Origin: Dirofilaria immitis
Taxonomy: Eukaryota; Nematoda; Chromadorea; Rhabditida; Onchocercidae
NCBI GenBank assembly: GCA_024305405.1
Contig: JAKNDB010000105.1
Span: forward strand, 1,488,001 to 1,552,000
DNA: 64,000 nucleotides
Direction: 5' to 3'
Positions 45,902 to 59,751 of this stretch are shown piece by piece. The position numbers and the translations under genes are program-made. The notes below the pieces were generated by a model. The model worked only from the letters and a program-made list of their open reading frames with translations, had not been told where the DNA came from and did no database searches. The stretch's first letter is position 1; each line of letters starts with the position of its first letter.

Positions 45902-47117
45902 TTAGTAGTCGATGTTGTTTTTAAGCATTTCATCATGTACTTGATGCCAATCGCTGAATCCAACCGCTCCCGGATAATAATATACTTCCATAACCTGAAG
46001 TATTAGTACATTTGATATCCCTTATTTCACGCGCTTATAACTAATGATCGAATGGATCTAATCCACAGTTTCAAATGTAGACATGATTTTGCGGTATTTT
46101 GTTTTATATTACTAATATAATTTTATCAGATTTTAGAATGGACGAATAGCTTTTGCTTGTCCATCTTCCAAAAGCATACTTTGCCAAGTTTGTGATGTCC
46201 ATTATTGAAATTAATGAAAAATGTGATTTTAAAGCGGCGCTTTTTTACGGAGAGGTTAGTAATTAATTAGACTCACATATTTCATATATTTCATGGCTAG
46301 GATATATTTTACAAAGTTCAATACAATGACTTTGATCACAAATATTTCCATCAGAATATTAAAAAGAACGCTTTCTTTAAAAAATTTTATATATTATTAA
46401 GTGCAAGCGGAAAAAAACACGCATTGAAGATGTACAGACAAACCCAATGTTTATGAGAATCACGGGAAATAATTTTCTTTGGAGATTTCGAATAACGGTT
46501 TCCTGGGAATTCGACAAATAACGTCCAGAAACCTTTTCGTTTTGTCTGTAAATTTATATTCGAAATATTATCAGTGGTGGATAACTTAGAGTGTATGACA
46601 TTTTTAAAATTTAGGAATTTAGTTTAATAAGAAGAAGCAAGCAAATTTATCCTTTTCTTTGTATTGCAAAAACCAGAAAGAATGAAATACTTCACTGAGT
46701 AAATAGTTAAATAAAAAAATTTGGTCATACAGTGATTCAGTAAGGCATTTATCAATTTTATAAAATGGTGATATTATCAGGAAACTTTTTTCCAAGCATA
46801 GCATAGAAATATTTACGAAATCCGAACCAAAATAACTTATATCCAAATTTTTCAACAAATCTGAAGTTTACCTCGTAGGTTTTCGTGAAGATATCACCAG
46901 GCGCGACAATGAAATCAGCTGTATTTCCAACTCCGATAAGACGGAAAAATTTGGCTTCTGTAACATTATGGTTATGGACGGAAAGAGTTAAATTATAACG
47001 TTTTTGATAGTATCGTTTATGCTTCTTCGAACTATACAAAGAATTGCAGAGCATGAGCTGGAAAATGAGCAAAAATCTTAGAATTTGCAGAAATGCTGCT
47101 GCACGTATATGTCGCAT
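45902..47117 (-). CDS. Orphan gene, probable secreted protein
   Basis: Exon 1 (47117-46872, 82 codons, donor GAG/GTAAAC) begins with a signal-like sequence (ILRFLLIFQLMLCNS), a basic stretch (SSKKHKRYYQKRY) and a polar part with FFRLIGVGNTADFIVAPGD; NLT and NVT are possible N-glycosylation sites. Candidate exon 2 (46239-46113, donor GTAATA) reads MDITNLAKYAFGRWTSKSYS. The last exon (45994-45902, acceptor TACTTCAG) reads MEVYYYPGAVGFSDWHQVHD and ends NNIDY, TAA. Exons 2 and 3 join in phase. Exon 1 to exon 2 does not, so a short exon is missed or a base is wrong. I recognise no family. The three pieces are better than random because of splice sites, phase and residue composition. Confidence 0.5.
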
Positions 47118-49724
47118 TAGTCAGTATCGCTTATAGGGAATGCTCCTGTAATATAAATGTATTTAATGAAGAAAAAGATATAATTTAATAATGAAATAAA
47201 GCAATGAATGTAAAGAAAATATAATATTGATTTAACTAACAAAAAGTCTGGTTTCATTTTTTCAAATTAATCCGATAATCTGATAGTTAAATAAGGTAAA
47301 TACGATTTATTGTCTTTTTTTTTGATTATTACTTATTTCGAGAAAGTTTAGTCTATATCCATTAGTAGAAACTCATAGTTATCTTGGAATTGTTACAAAA
47401 ATAACACAATAATAATATGGTGGAATAGAAGAAGAAAATCCTTTCAAATCAGAAAAGAAATGATTGAGCAGTAAGAAAAATTAGTAAAAATATTTGATAA
47501 AATTTTCTTATGCTCCGCTAAAATAATATGAGATAGTTAATCCTAGATTTTTGGAATTCATAAACACTCTACACTATTTTCTTTTAGATATTTTTTTTGC
47601 TGTAATGAAAATTAATAAAAGATCGCAAAATTAAACTCGCATTCATCAAAGATCGATCATTCGGAAAATTTATCAAAAATAAAAACTTTTCAAGGCTCCA
47701 AAAATTTTATGAAACAATTCTTCCAGACATCATATTTTCAGATGTGCAATATTTTCTGTTTGGATTTCCACTGTTTTATTTCAAAAACATTATATTATTA
47801 TTGAAAAAGATGAACTGATTCGCCGTATTAAACCATTAAAATCTCCGATTCTAAAGAAAAGTAATCATAAACTAAGCTTAATTTTATTAAAACTAAAATA
47901 TACGATGTCAACATTTGTTATTATTTATTGATAAAACTAAAATCAACTGAAACTGAGATTTCGAAAACAATTATTTTATAAAAACAATTTGATGCTCAAT
48001 TTTAGGTGACAAAATAATGCATAGTATTTTTGATTTCTGAAATTTTTTTTTGTCAGTACGAACAAAACTTTTAACTGAACGATGATTTAAGCAAAAATTT
48101 GAGTTGATTTAAAGGTATAATAAAATTATTTCTTTTTCTTGAAATTTATTAATCTACTTATTTAGGTATTCGGGGAATTTTCATCAGAAAATATTTTTTG
48201 GACATATATGATGAATAGGAACTTCCTTAGACAAAAGAAAAGGAAAATGAAGAGGAATGAAAATATTCCCACTTTGAAACTACTTGCTAATATTGTGAAA
48301 AGATTCAATAAATCAAAAATAAAAACTTAGAATGATAAAGAAATTCTAGGATCAGTCTCAAATGAAAAGTAAATAAAAATATATATGTGAAATAAATTCG
48401 AGTAAAAATAGGATAAAACAAGTCAACTTACTGAATATTTGAAATTTTCAAAATTGAAAATGGCAAATCATATTTACGGAAATGCAAGCTTACCTTTCTT
48501 TTTCAGGTTAACCTTCTATTATTTTTTGTTGTAATTGTTACATCCAAACAAAAACATCTTATAAATCCATCAGTTCTAATGAAACAGTAGAAGCAATTAT
48601 TGATTTGGCAGAATTGTTTAGAACATTATAGGACGAGCGAAATCTCATTCGATTTGCATTTATACCGATCAGAGTTATTTCGGGATTGATCATTATTGAG
48701 CCAACATCTAAAGGCAATAGTGAGTGAACTGAACAGATTAATAGGTAATGTTAACAAGAAAGTTCAATGATAACAAGAAAGTTCAATGAGACAAATGATA
48801 AAGAAAGATTTTAAAAAATCTTCAAATGTCATCAAAATACTTAAGCACTTGCACAGATACTAAAAAATGGAATAGTTAAATTGATAATTATACATAATTT
48901 TAATCATTATCGCAAATTTTGCTAATTTTCTTCCTCTATAATTTTGCAGGAGTTAAAAATATGAGCTTAGTTTGAAACTCCTCCTCACCGATATTTAAAT
49001 AGGAAAGTACTACAATTTGAAAGAAAATTCTGGTTGAAATGATCATCACATGTGCTCATCATTTAAGTTCGAACAATCAGAGCAATCTATTTACACGGAG
49101 CATTTTTGAATTAATCTCAGCAGTGAAAGAAAATAAAGTAGATTGAAAACATCAAAGAGGATGATAATTAATGCTTCAATCAGTTTAATCTTGAAATACA
49201 ATCAAAAACATTAGAAGAAAAATAATGCTAAAACATTAGAAGGAAAAATAATGCTATAAAATAAAAATGTTCGAAAGTTTATTTGAACTCTTTCATTTGA
49301 CCTAATTTTTGCGCCTATCCTAACTACTTTTTATTTCAGTAAGAATTTCATCTTATTTTTTTGAAAATTATCAAAAAAAAACAAAAATTCTGGAAACTTT
49401 TTTTCGAAATTTGTCTATTTTATGCAGTTTTTTCGAATATATTGTTGACAGCACATAACGCATAATTTAATTCAATTTCTCTGCTATTATTCCCGTTTCT
49501 CAATTCGATACTTTTTGCTTTTAATTTATTTTTATATTATTAATTTCTTTGAAGTTTGCATTTGACTTTGAACATTTGCGCTTGACGATCAAAAATATAT
49601 TGAGTATATACTGGACATCTTTTGGGATAAATGAGCCGTTAATGTTAAATTTTGAATTTGAATTCCTAACAGGACAAAGCCATCGTTGAAAGAAACATGA
49701 AAGAAGCTATCGGATGATCGCTAA

Positions 49725-49820
49725 TACACAGATACACACATACATACGTAAACACATATGCATATACAAATACACATACACACATACATACACACACACA
49801 CACATATATATATAAACATA
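49725..49820. repeat. Compound microsatellite (CA/CATA/TA)n
   Basis: Alternating ACAC, ACAT and TATA tracts over about 95 bp, including eight consecutive CA units near 49791-49803 and a short TA run. Confidence 0.9.
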
Positions 49821-50792
49821 AAGGCAACATAATACATCAATTTTTATAGCTAGACAGACTACAGCTGTTTTAAGAAAATGAGCCGTTGTTGTGGTTTGGT
49901 TAATTTAACATTTTCAAATGTTGAATTAAAAAATACTCTCCTATTATATTATTTTATGGAAAATTATTTTCAATTAGTACTGAATAGGATAGAAAGAATG
50001 AAATATATGAAGAAAGATATTGATAGAAGGAAATTAAAAGTTAGTCAAGATGATTTAAGATAAAATTTTCCTAAATTTGCAACCGTAATTATAGAAATTT
50101 TCAATTCTCCTAGATAAATAAATAGTAACAAGGATAACTTCATTTTTCTTAACATTAATCCTATTTTATTTCTTTTTGACTTTTTGACCATATTTTTCAA
50201 GCGGAATGCACAAAATCAACACAAAGAAGAAGTTTAATTGAACTTCAAGTATAAAAGTACTTTTCTACTTCACATATTTCTTGTCCTATTGAAGCTTTTT
50301 GTTTATAATTAAGTAAAACGGAAATTGCTAAAATAACGAATTCAGTGGATTCTTTTTTTGATTTTTACTTCGTCGGAATCGTGAAAATTGATCATATTCG
50401 GATTTATTTCCTCATAATTATAGGATAATCTTCAAACAATCTGAAGTCAAATTTCATATTTCAAAGGATCGAAAAAATCTAATTTATGGCAAACGTAATA
50501 ATTTAAATTTGCAATAATTTCTAATTATTTCATTTAACTTTCGAAAGGAAGAAGAGATATTCAATACAAAAGGTAATTCGACATATCGAAACTAAGTAAT
50601 GAAATTCTCGAAATCAAAAATGTTAAATGCCATATTATTAATTTGAATTTCATGTGATGAAAAGAGAGCTATGCGATGCGGTTTAAAGTTATTAGGCTTA
50701 ATCGAACTTCTGGGAAAAATAACGATAGGATAGCAAAAATTTGATGTATCAACAATAGACAATATTTGATATAAAATGAAATTTTTATTATC

Positions 50793-50811
50793 TATATATA
50801 TATATATATAT
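50793..50811. repeat. (TA)n microsatellite
   Basis: Nineteen bases of perfect TA alternation in non-coding sequence. Confidence 0.9.
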
Positions 50812-53800
50812 TAAAATTTTTAAGTTAATTCACTTTCATCATTAAATTAAACATATCACTTGCTAATTTATTTCATGCCATAATATTCATATTACCAAAA
50901 ATTAAGATTTCATTGTACTAAAACTTGAAATTCTCAAGGATTGCGTATGCAAAAGATATCTCAATTATTTATCGAAAGATAAGAAAAAGTGACAGCTAAT
51001 CAAAAGTTTAAAAAATTTACTTTTTAAAAGTAGAATATATTGCAGAAGGCATATATAAAATAATTAAATATGAACGGCAAATAAATAAAGATTAAATGTG
51101 AAATTCATTGTTCACAATTTCTCGATTTTTGTGCATCATCAATAGATGAACAAAAATTTCGAAACTTCCAACAACAAAATGGATGAAGGATGACGAACAA
51201 TTATCGATCATTGCACAAGAAGCAAGCTATGACTTATGACTGCTTTCTGGAAAATGATTACGAGTTGTTTTTGTTCCTTTTTGATCGTTGTTAATAAAAA
51301 AATAGTAATTGCTCATTTCATAATTAATTGAGATATGATTTAAAGAACTACTGCTAGACTAGCGATTAATTCATATATTTACTCATGGAAGTTTTTCACA
51401 AAAATGTAGGCGGAAATATGCAAATCGCATGGAGTTGTCGTTGTCACAATTTTTCTGAAAGAAATTTGCAATGGCAATCCTTTCAATCATCAGCTTCGCT
51501 TAACAACGAACAAGCAAAACCTATATCTAAGAGTAAAGATTAAAAATTAGGCTAATTTTTAATCCATTGTATAACTCATGACGGCATAACGAAAATTTGT
51601 ATTTCATTGGTATAGAAATATAAACAAAAATAAGACATTGTCCTGTTATTTTTATTTACCAAATAGTAGTTTGACTAAATAACTTAATTTGTTGTTTTCA
51701 AACATACAAAGAGTTCTATGGTATAAACCAGTTTTAATTACTTGTTCCCTTGCTTAATTATTTCTTACTTACAATTAAATATTGCAAAGAGTTTTTGTTG
51801 AATCATTTAAAAAATTTTTTATTTACAGAAACATTCAATATTAATAGGCTTTTAAGTTGGTCTATTTTAATTTGAAAATTATAGCTGATAGTTAATGGAA
51901 TTGTCGTTATCGTTGATGTATGTTAACATATCAATTAGATTCATTTTGATTACGACGATATAGATATAATGAACTAGCAAAATAATTGATAGAAATGAGA
52001 ACTGGCTACAACAAACATCAATAACATTTCGCCACGTATTTCTTTTCGAGAACTGAATCAATTATCAGACGATAAATTTCTTATTATTATTAAGAGCTTC
52101 ATTTTAGCATATTAATACATAACTTTTATTTAGTGGACCAATTTTTTTAAATTAATAATTGGAATCCTAAATATATTGAAATATGTCTTAGATGAAGTTT
52201 AAATAATAAATGTAACTTCCACTTGAAATAATAGTGACATGCATCGATTATAATTTTACTAATTACATTTACATGTGGCAGCATATTTTTGTGAACTGAT
52301 GATAGGTTAAAAGTGATACTAAGAAACAGGCTAGTGAACTTCAGATTCTTGGGAATTCTCCTGATTTCATTGTAAGATATTACCTGATATGAATGTATCA
52401 ATATTTAATCATTACATCTCTTATATAAATAATTATATATCAATCTCTTTACAAAAATTTTTCCAATACATTATCTAGCCATAATGTGCTAAAATGTGAA
52501 ATGAAAAATAACATCGAAATATAATCGAAATATATAATCGAATTATATTCTATCACATAGTTGCAAATGTTTTATTTTAATAATTATCAGAAATTCAATA
52601 AGTTCGAATTAGAATTAGATTTGAAAAATTGGGTACTATAATCAATTGTTTCAGCAAATACGACGGGAGCGAATAATAAAGTATTAAATGAAATTAGAGA
52701 AATAATGGACAACAATTAGTAATGAATTCGAAGTAACATCACTGGTAGATTGATTTGTTTTTCGTCTCCCAACATGTTTTTGGTTGACATTTACGAATAA
52801 GAAAATGTGAAAATATGCAATTGGAAGATTGCTGCCGGCAATTCTGCCATTGAAAGATAGCGAAAACTTATTCCGCATACTAATTGATCAATACTGCAAT
52901 AATGCACTTCCTTTTGAAATATTGCGGGTTTATTTTGTTCATTGAATTGTATGGCCAGTGGAACAATATAAAATTTTGTGATCGCTAATATTTAGTATTA
53001 CTTTATTCTGATTTAATTTTACTGTTAGACAAGTAAGAGACCTGTTTGCTAATTCAGATAACAACAAATTACATGATATTGCATTTATTCTGTTTCATCA
53101 AATTTACTGCAATAGTATGGATAATATGCAAATATTCAATTTACAAAATAAATGAAAAGAGAAATTGGAATAATGAAGTGAACATGTTAATATCAGAAAG
53201 AATATTCAAATAGTGATGGCAAAGAAAAGTACAGTTCATTTCTTATTTAATCAGCTAAAAATAATTAATTTAGTTTTTGAGCTTCATTAAGAAATTTTTA
53301 ATTAAAAATAACTCTTTGTTCAAATTTATTTTTGAGAAGATGAAATTGTCAAATTTGTTTCGCAGTAAGGAAACTGTCTGCTGATGCATATTGCATATAA
53401 ATAATCCATTGCAAATCTTCTATTTAATACTTCGCTGTTGATAAAATTCGGAAATTATCTCATCATTCATATGTCCTATTTCTTGATGATTGTTCACATG
53501 AAGCAGTAAAAGATTCTGGTGAGTGCATATAAAAATTATCACTAAAATGATATCTTTAAAAACTTCACGAGAAAAGGATATGACGATCAAAGCGGGCAAA
53601 AATTTCAATTGTTAGAAAAACCAATAAGACATTCACAAGCAATAATTAGAAATATTTCCAATTCTTTTGCCGTCTTATTTGTGCCTTTGAGCATCATGGA
53701 AGTAGGGAATTGATAAATAAGCAAATTCCTTCCAGCATAAAGTAAGAGAATTTGTCATTCATCTTATTTACGTTGTCGATACCAGTTAGTATAATTGTCA

Positions 53801-55237
53801 TATGTCTAGACACAAACTATTAGTTAAATAAGGTAACGAGATAATATTAAGAATAAGAAAATGATAGAAGATCCGCATTCCTGCATCTGCAGGAATAAAA
53901 ATAAAAAATTTCTTTTAGTGCATACTTATGTGATGAATTCATATCATATTTCTTGGGAATTTCGAAGACTCGGCAATTTAAACATTTTTCAAATCAAAGA
54001 TTTAAGATATACGAGTGAATGGAATAGAAAAAAAATGAGCAATTAAGAATGTAGTGGGAATTTCAGGCATACTAAAAGGTTACTTCACGATTTGACATAA
54101 TAATACTTAAAAGTGCATTAGCATTTCCTTGTTATTTAATTATGATTTTTTTCCATCCATAAAAAAAATCTCGACAAATGAATCACCACGTTATTTATTA
54201 GATCAAATGGAGAAAATATTTAGCTAAAAGAAAAGTATAAAATGATGGATATATTTAATAAAATGAACAGAATAATTATATAGAAGATATTAAGAGTTAA
54301 GATGGTAACATGATGGGAAGAATAAAATAAATAAAGGGAGAATTATTGTTTATGATAAGTAATTATTCTTTAAAATCAAACTTTTAATAATCTAAAAAAG
54401 AAAATTAAATACATTAACTGCCCTGTTATTTCCAGGAAATGCATTCAAAAAAATAATTCTGAACTGATTGTTATTAATTAAGCGGTTGCAGCTCTCTTCC
54501 TTAATTCTAATTCTAATTAGAAATTATGCAAAAAAAGAAAATTGAAAATGACTTAATTTAAATAATCTATAAACGAATCTTAAATTGTCAATTGACTTGA
54601 AAAAATTTTATTTTTTTATTTTGAGTAGACAATCAAAATCGATTGGTATTTGTTAGCATCGAAATTAACTGAAAAAAATTATATGTAGGATATGTTCATT
54701 GATTTTTTATTATTTCGTAGTTAAAAATCATACAATGAGAACATTAAACTGAAAACTTCTGTTTTATTATAACTCGTCCATTTTTATATCAAAATTCCAA
54801 ATAATATCATTTTATATTAGATGATACCATGGAATTGGCTTCTATTGCAGAATGCAGGTATAAATACAAATTTTATATGATGATGATATTACTAATAAGT
54901 GATAATTGGTATATCAAAACAAACCAATTAAGAAGTTATTCAGTCTGTCATCCATTGTAATCTCTAGCAGTCAGGCGCAATCGAAATTTTTAGTTCCCAA
55001 CAGAAATCATGAAAGAGCAATTTAGTCGTGTGTGTCAAAATGGTAATAGACAGATAAGCTACAAGAATGGTATGAATCTGAAAGAAAAATAAAAATAAAC
55101 GTACGATGAGGAACCATTAGATATTGAACACTATTTGATATATTGTGTGATAAAAGCAAAAAATATTTATTCGAAAATTTTCAGATATGCAAGAATCACT
55201 CAATTGCTAGGCCTTTTCAATTTTAGCAAAAGGAAAT

Positions 55238-55302
55238 GAATATTAGATATCTCTGCTACATCAGCGCTTTGAATATTAGATATCAATGCTACATAGTGCT
55301 TC
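55238..55302. repeat. 33-bp imperfect tandem duplication
   Basis: Two adjacent units, each beginning GAATATTAGATATC and containing TGCTACAT, in non-coding sequence. Confidence 0.85.
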
Positions 55303-57600
55303 ATATTCCAATAGTTCCTTATGAATACAATCAAACCCTAAGGAAATCACATAATCATTACAGTTGTTGCAAACAGCATAATGCGAACACAAACTTTTTG
55401 TCTTCGAATACTAATAGTATAATGTTAACATTTTGAAATGCTTGAGAAGTTCCAGCATCTATTTACAGTAATTATTATTACTTGCTTTTAACTTAATTTT
55501 AAAGTAATCGAAGAGATATGGAAAGGTATCATTGATAAGATCAGTTAGTCATTTATTAGATATATTTTTTAGTTCAAGCTACCTCTTATATATACGTAAT
55601 TCTTTCACTAAAAAATATCTTCAAATATCATGGAAGGAAGTGTAATGGAAAGGAATATTTCCATTTCCTTATTTGACAGATGGATGAATCGATTAATATG
55701 CGTATTTTCATGCTTTTTCTAAAGATGCACAGTGAAGAAGAATAAACTCATTGCTTTTGAATTTTGAATATTTTGTTCATATAAAAATATTCAATTACGT
55801 GTCTAAATATAGCGGAATACAGAAACTATGAACAAAAATGCAAAAAGAGGTCGATCACGGAAATATGGAAGCTCTACATTTTCTGGTGAAGAATGCTAAA
55901 AAGTTTGTGACGATTGTAAAAGTGCTAAAGAATGTACAACAAGCATTTACAATTTTACGAGGGAGAAGTTTAGCTTTGAGAATAGGTAACTCGTGTAGTA
56001 GAATTAATCGAAAAAAAAATGCAGTATTTTATTACTGAAATTCTAAGAGTAATGCAACAAAATTAATATTAATTGAGCGTGTGGTTATAAACTTGTGACA
56101 AAATGCAGTTTTTTCCTTTTTTTACACCTGTACATTTCTGATAGCATATTGGAGAGCAATGAAGAAGAATGTTTATTTTATGATATATTCGAATTTTCGA
56201 AACGCAACTAAAACATATCAATAAATAAAACAAATACAGAGGAATAAGTCGATGTTCTGAGACATTTCTCGCTTTCATACGATTTGGTGATACTGATCGA
56301 ACTGAATTCAATATCGAATAGTCAAAACTGAAACGAACAATTAATTAATCTATGAGAAAAGAGAAAAAAGTAATAAATTAATGCAAAACACAACAATCGT
56401 TTTTATAAAAGAATTTTTTAATATTTTTTCTTTGGCATTCGAAACATTTAAAGTATCGATAAAATTATTTACGTAACATGCAACTCTGAAAAAATAATTA
56501 TAATTTTCAACTCCATTATTTAATTATGGATTTATTTCCAATTAAAAAGTTAAGAATTGTTTTTATTTAATAGGGCTGCAGAGGAATCTTGATGACATCC
56601 TCAGTATAACTATATGGGTAGAAAACTCTCAAGTTAGTTATATAAAATTATAATTCAAAGCTAAAGAAAAGCTATTGCTTAACATCTTTTGAAAAAGAAC
56701 AAAGAGTAAAGAAAACTTATTCCAGAGACATAAAATTAAGCAGTGATTGCTTGAATGGCATTTTAGGACAGAATTCATCATTCTTATCATACTCAAACTA
56801 GTAATGGAACATCCATGCGAAATCTGATGAACAAGCTAAGCAAGCATTCTTTTTGATATGATATTTCTTTCATTCATTCGTCTCCATTCCACTCTTATAT
56901 TCCTTCTAAGTTAAGTTTCTTTGTCTCCACAAACATTGTGACAAATTATCCTTTGTTAATATATCTGTGATCGATTCAATGCTAAGCAGATATTCCTATT
57001 TTCTATCAAAAACCATTATTATTTTCATTCCATCCATCCTTTATAATTGCTATTACATAGATTGATTAACTAGTGATGATTAGCAGGAATTTTCGAAAAT
57101 AATTTACAATTAACATAAGTCATAATAATACTCTCATTTCGGGTAATCAGTTTACCGGGTAAAAAATACATAATTCAGTAATATCTGAAACATAATATAA
57201 ATGTCAAGAAATTCAAATGAAAGACGGTGCTTACTTTTTCAAAAGTTAATGTAAAGATGAAATATAAGAAATGCTATTTACCTTGGCCTATCAAGTATCA
57301 TTTTTGTAATGCTTTACCAATTTGCAGCTCATTTATCAGTAAATTTTCTCACTCAAAATAAACATGTCCCACAATCAAATAAAAGAGTTAAGATAAATTA
57401 TAAATGCATCAAAATATTAATTTAAGAGTACTAAAATAAGAACAAGTGAATGATGGAAAGAAAAGAAATTAAGAAAGATAAATTAAATGAAAGCCTTATC
57501 AGTAAGAAGTAAAAAAATTTTTAAATTAAGCCGAACAGGTCTGGACGTAAAATTAGTTATACTTCATTTTTTTGTACTAATTTTTTCCTTTTTTTTCAAG

Positions 57601-57664
57601 GCTTAATCAAGAATAAAGAACTTCTTCTTAAAGCTTAATCAAGAATAAAGAATTCCTTCTTAAA
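57601..57664. repeat. 32-bp tandem duplication
   Basis: Two adjacent units beginning GCTTAATCAAGAATAAAGAA, with three mismatches near the middle. They lie just before the ATG of a spurious open frame. Confidence 0.85.
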
Positions 57665-59751
57665 AGAATGTCAGCAGTATGCAATATTTTTGATGCAAAA
57701 GACTTTTGGAACGCAACTATTAAAATCATATTAAATATTTCTTACTTTTTAAAATTTAACAAAATTCTGCATTTCCCATTACCGAATCATATTTCTTCTT
57801 ACCTTCTGTTTCAAGCTATCAGTAATCAAAGTTTATACATTAAACAAACATCCGTTATGTAACTTTTTTTTATTATTATTTCTGTGTATATTTGTTCAGC
57901 TCACTTGTTTTCAACATTAAAGAAGAAACTTTCTTTGCGTACTATAATTATTTAATTTTCGTTTAATAAAACTACATTAAAGCAAAAAAGTAAATACCAT
58001 CATTGTCTATGAATAGGAATTTGTTAAGTTATATGAGTTTGACGTTTTTGAAGCGAAAGTAACTTCTTTGGCAATACCAGTATAACTACAAATTCGGTAT
58101 TCTTTATTCAATCGTACTTCTAACCGCCAGTGGAAATTGTTTGTAAAGTAATACAGCAATGAAACTAATAAAATATTGGAAATATATATAAAGCTGAAAT
58201 TGCAACAAATAGATTTGATTAATGAACTTATGATAACTAAGCAAAAGCCATATAAAAATAAAATTTCAAAATTACAAATTTCTGTCAATCATTATTAAAT
58301 GCGATAAAGAATTTTATAAATCTTTTAGAAGTTAATTCAAACATGTTATTCGTAATGTCTACATATGATACCATTTTCATGCTAATTTATCCGCACAAAT
58401 AAACCACTAAAAACACTATCCCTCCGATTTTCATCAAATAATATGTTTTTAATTAGTCTGATGATCATTTAAAAGATATGCACCAAAAACCAGCATTAAA
58501 TGCAAGTTAAACATCTAAGATTCAATGATTATTTCAAGTGCTCTTCGTTTGAAAAAATCTTCATAAATAATAAAATCCATACATCGCAGCAATTTATTTC
58601 CTAACACGCTTGCAACAAAGTCAAATCTAAACATTCAAATTTTATAAAAATAAGTTAGATATCAAGTCCAATTTTCTTTCTTCGATCGTTTCGAACCTAC
58701 CACTTACAAAAAGTTAACATAGCAGCAATAACGCTGCGGTTTGAAGGATCCATTTCTAATTTTGAACTTTCCTTTCCCATTATTTGGGATGAAATTATAA
58801 TAAAAACAAGCTTTCTCGCTGTTTTTTCAATAAGGAGTTGCGATTTGAACACGAGACCGTTTTAGGACTGTATTTTGTAGAGTAATCCCAAAAACCTTCT
58901 CATTTGATTATATCTATTTAAGGTTTTTATCCTGCTTTCTTTCATCTTTTTTCTTAATCAGCAATTACTTATACGCCAGTGCCTCATTCATGAAAGGTTC
59001 GAAAATCATGGGAAGATTGGCTCTTTTCGATTGGTCTAATCCTTGAATTTGTTAACTACATTCTTTCCTATAAAATTTGACATGAGATTTCATATTTCCA
59101 TGAAAATCCTATCAGAACGATTTTTCGTTAAAACAAAATAATAATGCTTTCATAGTATAATGATGACAACCAGAACGACTTCACATAATTTGATTTCAGA
59201 AATATACTTTTAAGCACGGGAACATTATATAAACTTTTTATGACTGCAGCAACAACAATTCTCATAAGTTTGAAATAAAGCAAATAAATTAACATATGCC
59301 AATAAATTCATAAAAATATAATTCATTTAAATAATAACATGTTTTATGAAGATATGATGAAACTTAGCAACTAAAGAAAAGTCACCTATTTAAGTACAAA
59401 GCCATGAAAAATTGGATTGCAATCAAATTTTCAAACACAAATAATTGCATTTTAATATTATTTACAAAAAGTTCAATAGAAATCTTGAGTTTAAAGATTT
59501 CCAGATTTGCAATTTAGTAAAAAACATATCTGATTCGAAGTTGTGAAGGAAACTTGCCAAAACCATATCTTATCGGCAAACGATAAAAATTAATTAAGTA
59601 ATCCTTAATTATAACGAATCGATATTTTGAACTAATAATGAAAAAGAAAAATTAAATTTCCAAAACCAATCGAAAATATTTTTGAAGAAGTCTTATGAAA
59701 GTCCTAAGTTGTTATAGAAAAGAATTATCAAGATTTTTACTTATCAAATAT

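Larger units (their letters stand above)
47118..59751. other. 12.6-kb gene-poor region
   Basis: Very AT-rich sequence with dinucleotide tracts, short tandem duplications and only short, low-complexity open frames. One Cys-rich frame near 55810-55990 is interrupted by a stop (see findings). Promoters of the orphan gene may be at its left edge. No transposon ends or long inverted repeats were seen. Confidence 0.55.
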
